From Byssothecium circinans (Eukaryota > Ascomycota > Dothideomycetes > Pleosporales > Massarinaceae), in NCBI GenBank assembly GCA_010015675.1, contig ML976999.1:599048-663047 (forward strand): a stretch of DNA of 64,000 nucleotides, written 5' to 3'. Positions 56,374-64,000 of the stretch are shown one piece after another. The position numbers were made by a program, and so were the translations under genes. The stretch's first letter is position 1; every line of letters starts with the position of its first letter. The notes under the pieces were generated by a model, which was not told the DNA's origin, did not search any database, and was given only the letters and a program-made list of their open reading frames with translations.

Positions 56374-56607
56374 ATGTGCGGTATTGCATGTAAAACGTAT
56401 GCCGGTTGTCGCCGCAACCCTAAACACAACATAAGGACTGGCTATCTGCGCTGTCAAACAGCACAAGCCCGCCCGAACCAACAACTCTGTGTGCCTGCAA
56501 GTGGACAGCAAAGGGACTTGCCTTTGACCCTTGATGTTCAAGATACGAACGTTGCCGGAGACTGTCCTGTTTGGGAGGCTGAGACGCCACCCAATTCCTC
56601 AGATTAA
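56374..56607 (+). CDS. Small cysteine-containing hypothetical protein, 77 residues
   Basis: Starts MCGIACKTYAGCRRNPKH, with further cysteines at about 28, 40 and 64. The leader just before it (TCTACACAAATCAATATG) looks like a genuine fungal 5' UTR. Short fungal proteins beginning MC...C...GC with scattered cysteines are common and uncharacterised. No signal peptide is visible, so it is not an obvious secreted effector. It follows the transposase remnant by about 240 bases. Confidence 0.4.
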   Translation: MCGIACKTYAGCRRNPKHNIRTGYLRCQTAQARPNQQLCVPASGQQRDLPLTLDVQDTNVAGDCPVWEAETPPNSSD

Positions 56608-56717
56608 GATTGGTCGGTCCCCCATTTGACCCCCATCAACTGGCAGCGCTTGCGAGCGTATTGGCATGCAGCAGCGTTTAGTTGTTCAAATTTGCTAACT
56701 CATAACTCAGCTCGAAC

Positions 56718-57014
56718 TTATGGGAGAGATGTGGTTGCATACAAGTTGCCGTTCTTTCTTACTTTGAAGACTTCGTATGTTATCGTGCTGTCGTCGATGG
56801 TCGGGTGTGAGTTGCAGTGGATGTCCAGAATAATATACATCTTGGAAGATTCGTTGGGGGGGATTAAATGAGAGTAGAAATCATTTAGAGGTTCAGGGCC
56901 GTGCAGAGCGAAGAATTGTTCATTTATTACCGCGTCCTCAAGCCAGTATTGATCGCTGAAACGAAGGACGACTCGCTTCGGGTCGTTGATGGATTCCATC
57001 GGCTGTGCTATCAT
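56718..57014 (-). CDS. Small hypothetical protein, 98 residues
   Basis: The frame from the ATG at 57014 (MIAQPMESINDPKRVVLRFSD) to the stop at 56718 has mixed charged and hydrophobic composition (FFALHGPEPLNDFYSHLIPP, MYIILDIHCNSHP), unlike the shadow frames around it. It is open for 13 codons upstream without an ATG, so it may be the 3' part of a longer or truncated gene. No family recognised. Confidence 0.35.
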   Translation of the reverse strand: MIAQPMESINDPKRVVLRFSDQYWLEDAVINEQFFALHGPEPLNDFYSHLIPPNESSKMYIILDIHCNSHPTIDDSTITYEVFKVRKNGNLYATTSLP

Positions 57015-58162
57015 CCACTTCCAGCAAAATGTGTGTAGCGTTGTTAGGCGCAATGTAGATCCGGTATCAAGCTGTGCAAAGGACGGTGGTAGGTTCGAGG
57101 ACGGTGTGGAGGGTTGGTCGACGGAGACGCTCTACACTGACGGCGGTGGCCGGCGTCGGTTTGCTGTAGGCTGATAGCTGCAGAAGTTAGTAAAATTGCT
57201 GCAAGAGATAACGACACTTCACCTTTGGAGGGTGGCCTACTGGATGAGAGATGTAGTTGTGAAATTGGTCCTCCGCAGTGGTCGCTAGGTCAACCTCTCG
57301 TGGGGCGAAATTCATGGAACAAGCACGGACCTTAACCACCTCCTAAACACGTCTAAAAAAGTTAATAGAATAGTCGAAAGCTATCTAGATTAAGAGAAAC
57401 CATAGAGACGTAACGCGAAACTAGTTTAATCTCATAGATTCTCTTGAATAGCTATAATTTACCTTAAAAAGTTGAAGGCTTCCCTTCGTGTTGGTGTTGG
57501 TCTGGGTCCGCGCGCCTCTAGCGTGTCCAGGTGCTGACAAAGGCTGCACAGCCACGTATTATCTAATGAAGAAACGTTGTATCAAAGGACCGCGGAGTCG
57601 TCTCGGCGAGCATCGGTGATCATCCTGATTGGATCGCTTTCAGTAGAGGTACTAATAGGGGTGGCGATCCCGTATGAATTAAGTACCACTCGCAGCCTCG
57701 TAGCTGAATAATTCTCTTAAGTGATGCTAATTAAGTCTTAGGCCTATATTAAGGCGCTTTATAGGTTACGTTAGACGCTGATGCGTAGTGGTGACTCTAT
57801 AGAGAGTCCTGCTTATTTTTGCTATACAGACAAGCTCTCGTAAGAAAGGCAGGAAGGCATTAACAGATACGTATTTTTTATATAGGTAAGGTACTAGAGA
57901 TAGAGATGTCACTATAGAGTAAGATTTTAGATAAAAAATCTACTATTCAAAAGGCATACTAACTACTTTTAGCTTTTAAAGTCAAAGTACTAGTTCTTAT
58001 TCTATTATAGATAGATAGACATTAGTTAAGAATATTTTTATTATCCTATATTATATAGTATTTCTAATATTGTACTTAAAGGAAGTAGGAATTACCCTTT
58101 TATATAATAATAGGTAGGGAGTAGTACATATTAAAGAAAAGGGTATTAGATAGTAAACTTAT
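57015..58162. other. Start of AT-rich repeat-derived region
   Basis: Composition shifts strongly to A/T with many TA steps from about 57.3 kb. No frame over 60 codons is supported. The pattern resembles DNA mutated by repeat-induced point mutation (RIP), but I could not compute the index. Confidence 0.5.
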
Positions 58163-58319
58163 TGTTGGACAGTAGAGACCTGAGAGCATGCGATGAGAAA
58201 GTGATGAATTGTGTGTGGAGTAGTGTAGCTCAGGAGAGGCGACTATATAGGCAGGAGCTGACGCTAAGCCGGAACGGTACTGAACCGTCCGGAACAGTCA
58301 AGTACTGTTCAGTCCAACA
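58163..58319. mobile_element. 157-bp LTR-like element with perfect CTTAT target duplication
   Basis: Starts TGTTGGAC and ends GTCCAACA, an 8-bp perfect inverted repeat with TG...CA termini. It is flanked by CTTAT at 58158-58162 and 58320-58324. It shares ordered blocks, including GACTATATAGGC, with the 159-bp element at 36885-37043. Five-base target duplications and TG...CA ends are typical of LTR retrotransposon integration, so this is most simply a solo LTR or a very short LTR-type element. Confidence 0.88.
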
Positions 58320-59689
58320 CTTATTAATAAGCAAGTTAACTTATAGACTTATTTAATAACTTAGTAATTTAGTAATAATATAAAGTAACGTATTCTACTA
58401 CTAAGATGGCTAAACTACTAAGATAGCTACTTTTCCTTAGTAATACTAACTTACTTAACTTTATTATTATTATCGTCTGTATTACTACTTGATATAATAA
58501 ACTAAGTACTAGCCTCTAATTTAGAAGAACCCTCTTTATCTACTTAATATGTTCTTGCGTTATACCTAGCCTTACTATAGTTACTATAGTAGCGAATACC
58601 TAGTTATTATACTTTATTTTGCGGAGCGAGGAATGAGCGTAGCAAATCTACAATCCAAATCGCGCCTGAGGGCTTCCAAAAAATCGCATTTTAACGTACT
58701 TCTACCTATTGAATTTCATTGCTGATTTTTCTATATATGCTAAAAACTGTACCCTTGATAGTTCTACTAATAGCAGCCTGTATTTAATTCGTTGTAATAG
58801 GTATGCGTGGATAAAACAGTGTTTTTTGAATGATGTTCTTTAGAATCATAACTAATACGCGTGTCGCGTGTCCTGTATTAGGCAGTGAAATAGGGGCTTA
58901 GGGTCTAAAAGCTGCTTGCGCTACTTTATCTACTAGCTACTACATGCGGTAACATGACTAAACCCTATATTATAAAGAAAAATTCACTATACTATAGGCC
59001 TAATATCTTGTAATACTACCTAATACTACTTCCCTCCATCTACGTACTCTTACACGTTATTATAGATGTTCTACACTGTAATTGCTGCAACGCACCTCTT
59101 ACACCTAGCGTTAATCAATTTCGCAATAATAAATAGAAGAAGAACTGTCAGGCTTGCCTTATAGTTACTTAGAGTTATAAACGGCAAGTAAATACGTTAG
59201 AGTATAAAGCTACACCCCCTATAAAGTATTACGTAATGCTAACGTTAGACTCTAGTCCTTTATCTAGTATTCTCTATACTCTAACGCTAGTCTAACCTTA
59301 ATCTATACTAACGTCTATGCCGTATACGCTAACTACACTAGGGACTCTACTTAAGCAGTAGCTTCTTCGTACGGCTAGTATTAGTCTTAGTATTAGGCCA
59401 CCATCTTAGTCTTTAAATACGTCGCTATTACCTTACCTATCCTAACTTCCCCTATTAGCACCACTAAGCGCTACAACTCCTATTGAACCCCTATCATCAT
59501 TATAAACGCTTTCTAGTCAACTATTACTATAGATAGCTACGATACATTCTACATCACAGCTGTAGTATTCATAATAGCAAAGGGAGGGTATTTTATAGAA
59601 TACCCCTCTATCTTTAGTACAATCATGTGATACTTACTTTAGTATTAGTCCTAGTATTAATCGTACAACCTACACAGCAGCTAAGTCTA
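58320..59689. other. AT-rich, repeat-derived DNA
   Basis: TA-rich with many stops in all frames and no supported gene. The last part may be the decayed upstream portion of the Helitron-like element. A tandem duplication of about 55 bp (AGCAGCTAAGTCT...GATAGTATAG) spans about 59673-59780. Confidence 0.5.
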
Positions 59690-62582
59690 AAGAACATGTA
59701 GTTGACGAGTTAGATGATAGTATAGTAGCAGCTAAGTCTTAAGAACATGTAGTTAATAAGTTTAATGATAGTATAGATAGAGAGATGCTTATAAAAGTAG
59801 AAGAGAATATATATGACTTCCCTCTAGAAGAGCCCCTATTACGAATTTAGGATGATAGTTCCTATCTTTCTAATCCTACATTATCTAATCAAGATAAAAC
59901 ATATATCTCTACATTTTATAACGCACTTAAGAAAGAAGAGATAGAGACGTGTACAATTTGCAACCATTATTAGTTTCGCCTAAACGTTTGCTATGGGGAA
60001 TATGCTACCTATTTAACTAATCACGTTAAACATAGTACTAAAGAGGATTAGGTACCTATATTTAGTACTATAAATAATATAGATCTAGGTGTAATGCCTA
60101 ACCTCCCTTCTCTTACTAATATTAAGGAGATGCTTATTACCCAGGTTTACTATTTTATGCAGATATGTTAGCATCGTGGGCAGCAGTATAAGTATAAAGG
60201 GCATATATATCATTTTGCCGTTAATGTAGCTAGGGTATTTTCAAGGCTTCCTATCCTTCTATCTAAGCTTGATATTATTATCCTTAAACTACTATATTCA
60301 GATAAGGATGACCACGCTTTAGTTGAATGCTAATTCAAGAAGAGTTGGAAAGTAAGGCGCACTATAGTGTTGCGTTAGCTGCAATAGTTAAAGGCACATT
60401 ACTCTAGATACAGCAATATTATTATTAATAATAAGGCTATTCAAGAACTCCCTATTAATAGGTATGTAGATGATTAATTTACTATGCTTTAGCATAGAGA
60501 TATAGATATTAGGCTAGGGGATTATCCTAATACATAAGAGCTAGTATTGCTATCCTATACGCTAGACTATTCACCCCTACTATCTATACCTACTGCGACC
60601 GCCTATATACTAGATGAGTTACCACCTAATACTAGGCCTAATACTAGCGCGGATTCCTACTACAATGGTAGCTTAATTTTTGATGAGGACGATAATAATG
60701 ATAATAGAGCTAACATAACCATGGTTCCTAATATTATTCCTAATGTTAGTAAATTTAAGACTTTATGTTATTAAATCTAATTAAGACCTTCCTACCTTAC
60801 TATGGGCTTAGTATAAAGGACACCTATTTCTAAATATAGTAATTAGGAAAAGATCCTTAGTCTTGCATTTCCTATCTTATATCTAAATGGAATTAGTAAC
60901 TATATATAACTAAGGATGTGGGAGGTTGCATATGCGGACTATGTTTAGCACATGATAAGCTATAAGGATGGACGTTTTACTTATTACTTACGTTTCCATT
61001 TTACTACCTTTAATATGCTTCTCCACAGGTAAACTACTATAAAGGCGGGTTTCTTTATAAGGAAGATACTAGACGGCGCTTCTATAACGGCTAAAGATAT
61101 TTAAGCTTAGTTTAACAGCGCTGATAGTGGGCAGAGTTTAATTAACGCTATAATATAGTTCTCTACCTTTATTTAAGGTTCTTATGCGTATTAGAAAGTA
61201 GAGGGTATAAACCTAAAGGCTATGGTACGTGTAGTCTACCTAATACCTAGCTAATACCCTTATTATTAACATCTAACTTTTATTAATAGGTTTGTTAGCT
61301 ATGATGTCCTTATCTATTTGTTACATACTCTGCTACAGATTACTATTAGGCTAATCTTATAAGATTTATAGGAGAGGAGGCCTTTACTAAGTAGCAGACT
61401 GTAACTAATGCACGTCAAGTAAGGCTGGCACAGGATTTCGTACGTGATAACTTACACATTGTTGCTTACTAGTTCTACCGTTAATTTGAACTATTTAAGA
61501 AGCATGTTATGACGCCTAAGTTTAACCTTATTAACTTCTAGCATCATTACGAGTGGTAGGGCTATGGTAGTACTCATAACCATAGCCTATACTACTATGG
61601 GGATGCACCTCATCCTAATTAGTATTTAGCTTAGAATACTACCAAGCTTAAGAAGCAACGATTAGCAAAGTATTGGGGCTATTACATTAGCGCTGTTCAT
61701 CCTAACCCACATAAGGCTACTCTAGAGCATTCATATGGCTCCCCTTTATCTCTTGCATTTAATTAGATAGTTTTTGACTTTCACGAACTTGCTACTATCT
61801 TAACTAAGTGCTACATGCATGTATGTCATCTTAGTTACTGCCAAAGGAAAAATAAGAAGATGGGTGAGGTAGTCTGTCGCTTTAAGGCTCCCTAGCCACG
61901 TATAGCTAATCCCTACTTTGCTAAATTAGTTAGGAAGTCTTTTTACCGTCTCCACGCTTAACGGAATCATCTACTTCTAAACGCGTACTGTTGAACTCTG
62001 GTATTAGGCTGGCGGGCTAATACTAATATATAGCCCTGCACTAGTACTGCAGGTGTTGTTTAATATGTTAGTCTATATGTTAGTAAGGTAGAGCAGCAGA
62101 CGACGTCGTTTAAGGATATGGCTACTGAGATACTGCCTCATATCTAGTCCAAGAATGCTATGTTCAAGTTTGTGGCAAAGTTAATAAACAAATTAGTGGG
62201 CCAGAGGGACTATAGCGCTCAGGAAGTTTGCTACATCCTCTTTAATCTGCCCCTCACGGATTGTAGTCGTACTATTCTTAACGTTAACCTTTGTTGTGAG
62301 GAGGATCAGCCTAAGACATACGTCTTTCAAGCTAATCGTTAAGTTGATAATGAAGTGTTTAAGGAAGATACACCTTAGTTTACTGAGGGCCGTTCTGTGC
62401 TAGTAAAATACAAGGAGAGGCCTCCGTCACTTGAAGCCGTATCCTATTTAGACTACCTTCTTCATTACGACCATGCAAAGAATCGAGTTAGGCCCCAGGC
62501 TAGGCCTAGGATTTTGAAGTTTTACCCTCTATACTCTCCTGAGTTAGATAGGGAAGACTTCTCTCGCGTCAAACTTATGCTA

Positions 62583-63969
62583 CAGTACTAGGACATAAGT
62601 ATCCGGACCATCCGAAAAAGTGGAAACCACCAACCACAGAAAATACCCACCACGATTAGTTTTGTATAGGTAATCGCTTACAATAGTGATCAGCGAGGGT
62701 GTAAATAGTAGTCTATTAATTCAGTACTTTGTTTGCCAGCCTCTAGCTTGGATAACTGCCCGAGTCCTCCGCGGTACGCTCTTAATAAGCTTGTCAATAC
62801 TAGCCTGTGGTATTGCTCTCCACGCTTCTTGAGCGCATTGAGTAAAGTGATCTCTATCGACTCCTCTAAAGCCCTGGCCTTCAAGGTTAGGATACAATTT
62901 GACTAGCTTCTGCTTTAGCAGCCACCAGAGATGCTCGATAGGGTTGATATCTGGTGAGTACGGCGGCCAATCGATGACCTCAATTTCATGCGCGTTAAGC
63001 CAATTGGTGGTTTCTCGCGACTTATGGATAGGAGCGTTATCCTGCATGAATTGGTAGGGCTCATACTCCTCCTCCTCTTGATCAAAGTCCTCCTCCTCCA
63101 GCTCATTCCAGGGTAGTAGGCCATCCTCTAGTGTATTGGTGTATGAGGTAGAGGTGTACCCACGCAAGCCTCTGACGCGTTCCATAGCAATCAATTCACT
63201 CCTTCCACCTAGCCAAATAGCTGCCCAAAACATCTGGCGTAGTACTGATTGCCTAGCCCTACCTTCAACCATCTCCTTATACCACTTCTGCTGTAGTGTA
63301 CGAAATACCCATACGCGTTTCTTACCGCGTCCTTTCTCTACTAAGCACTCGTCAGAGAACTTAACGCGTACCTAGCTTTTGTAGCGGTTGAGACGCGCCC
63401 ACCTAAGGCGGTTGCGGGCGTCTAATGGAGAAAGCGCTGGCCGTAGTTTCGCGGCCCACTTCTTTATACCGTACTTGTTTAGTAGGCGAGAGAGCGTTCT
63501 TGAGGAAACGTTAGGCATGCCAATAGCCTCTACTTTCAGCTTTGCGTACTCTATACGCGGGTATTGGCGAACAATCCGCAGTAGTCGACGCTCATCTCAA
63601 GCATCCATTTTCTTTGGAGCTCCTTTACGCGGTAATGAGGTAATTTTCCCGTGCTCATTCCATCTCTTTATAGTGTCGTAGTAGGTTGATTTGCTGACGC
63701 GAAACGTATCCTGGATTACCTTAGGTTTGACGCGATTCTCGACCGCGCTGAGTATAGCCGTGCGTAGGTGTGGGCTTAGCTCTTTCTTGGGTGGGCGCGC
63801 ACGCAATATATCACCTGAAAAGGACCGGCGGAGGGTAGTATGAGGTGGCGCCATTAATTTGACGTAAAAAACGCGTAAACTGAGTAAGGATTGGTGGTGG
63901 TAGGTGGTGTTGAAGTTTAGGTACAATTTGCTCAATTTAGATGGTCCGGATACTTTTGTCTTGGCACTG
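62583..63969 (-). mobile_element. Tc1/mariner element, 1387 bp, inserted in the Helitron relic
   Basis: Both ends are complete. The left end begins CAGTACTAGGACATAAGTAT and the right end, read inward, CAGTGCCAAGACAAAAGTAT; both continue CCGGACCAT. The element is flanked by TA on each side (62581-62582 and 63970-63971). The interior holds one transposase gene on the minus strand. Removing the element and one TA restores the host reading frame across the junction (KLML | HHPF), so the insertion site is exact. Confidence 0.95.
62721..63854 (-). pseudogene. Tc1-type DD34E transposase with two nonsense codons
   Basis: One continuous frame of 378 codons from an ATG at 63854 to the stop at 62721, interrupted by TGA at 63597-63599 and TAG at 63372-63374. 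The N-terminal half has paired helix-turn-helix regions (HLRTAILSAVENRVKPKVIQ, VSKSTYYDTIKRW). The DDE_3 catalytic residues are all kept: Asp in KFSDECLV, Asp in MQDNAPIH and Glu in NPIEHLW. The spacing between the last two is 34, the Tc1 signature. Both stops are single transitions from sense codons (for example CGA to TGA), as RIP makes. The frame is otherwise intact, so inactivation looks recent. Confidence 0.93.
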
Positions 63970-64000
63970 TACATCATCCATTTCGACAGGTATTAGATGT

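Larger units (their letters stand above)
59690..64000 (+). mobile_element. Decayed Helitron-type element (Rep/helicase protein relic), runs off the window
   Basis: Broken plus-strand coding sequence with many in-frame stops reads in family order. First is an N-terminal domain (LPSLTNIKEMLITQVYYFMQ, GQQYKYKGHIYHFAVNVARVF, LPILLSKLDIII) at about 60.1-60.3 kb. Then comes a block around GYGSTHNHSLYYYGDAPHPN and TLEHSYGSPLSLAFNQIVFDFHELATIL at 61.56-61.8 kb. Then FKFVAKLINKLVGQRDYSAQEVCYILFNLPL and RVKLMLHHPF at 62.16-62.58 kb, continuing at 63970. These match the single large protein of fungal Helitrons ahead of its helicase motifs, which would lie beyond the window. Many stops are TAG or TAA where glutamine or tryptophan is expected, as RIP would produce. 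A mariner element interrupts it. Confidence 0.75.

Noticed and set aside
1..64000. CRISPR arrays, bacterial operons or phage systems
   Set aside because: The introns and gene families are fungal; no regularly spaced repeat-spacer structure is present.

Overview
This window looks like nuclear DNA of a filamentous ascomycete (Pezizomycotina; Dothideomycetes is my inference from gene content and repeat types). The protein-coding genes are split by many short introns, mostly 44-125 nt, with GTRNGT donors, CTAAC-like branch sites and YAG acceptors. The set includes an AspB-like septin Cdc3, exocyst subunits Exo70 and Sec5, Pom33/TMEM33, a Yip1-family protein, glycogen phosphorylase, a fungal rhodopsin-domain protein and a fungal BTB protein. 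I assembled the exon structures by hand. For every spliced model given, the exon lengths add up to a whole number of codons.

Layout. Bases 1-4800 hold a Yip1-family gene (minus strand) in a patch rich in short repeats: ten copies of an 18-22 bp motif (core CACTGCAATCTTTAGCCCC, both orientations) and a 570-bp TA-flanked inverted-repeat element. Bases 4811-33226 are an ordinary gene-rich block: a cPLA2/lysophospholipase-type protein (minus), then on the plus strand Exo70, septin Cdc3, Pom33-like, a cyclin-box protein, glycogen phosphorylase, a phosphatase-fold protein with a changed active site, a large AT-hook-like nuclear protein and Sec5. A 16-bp minisatellite follows directly. Bases 33.6-43.8 kb are gene-poor, with a recurring purine-rich motif, a telomere-like tract, a 159-bp LTR-like element and a broken gene. 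Bases 43.8-57 kb hold accessory-looking genes: BTB, rhodopsin-domain, two disordered nuclear-type proteins and several proteins under 100 aa, plus a pogo-type transposase stub. From about 57 kb to the end the DNA is AT-rich and repeat-derived. It contains a 157-bp LTR-like element with perfect 5-bp target duplication and a stop-ridden Helitron-type relic. A complete Tc1/mariner (DD34E) element with two nonsense codons has inserted into that relic at a TA.

How the genes relate. Exo70 and Sec5 are subunits of the same vesicle-tethering complex. Together with the septin, the cyclin-like protein, the Golgi Yip1 protein and Pom33 they form a loose set of secretion, polarity and cytokinesis functions. 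I see no biosynthetic cluster or CRISPR array. The two most unusual signals are the dispersed 20-bp motif family around the first gene and the pair of about 158-bp TGTTGG-ended elements, each with its own target-site duplication.
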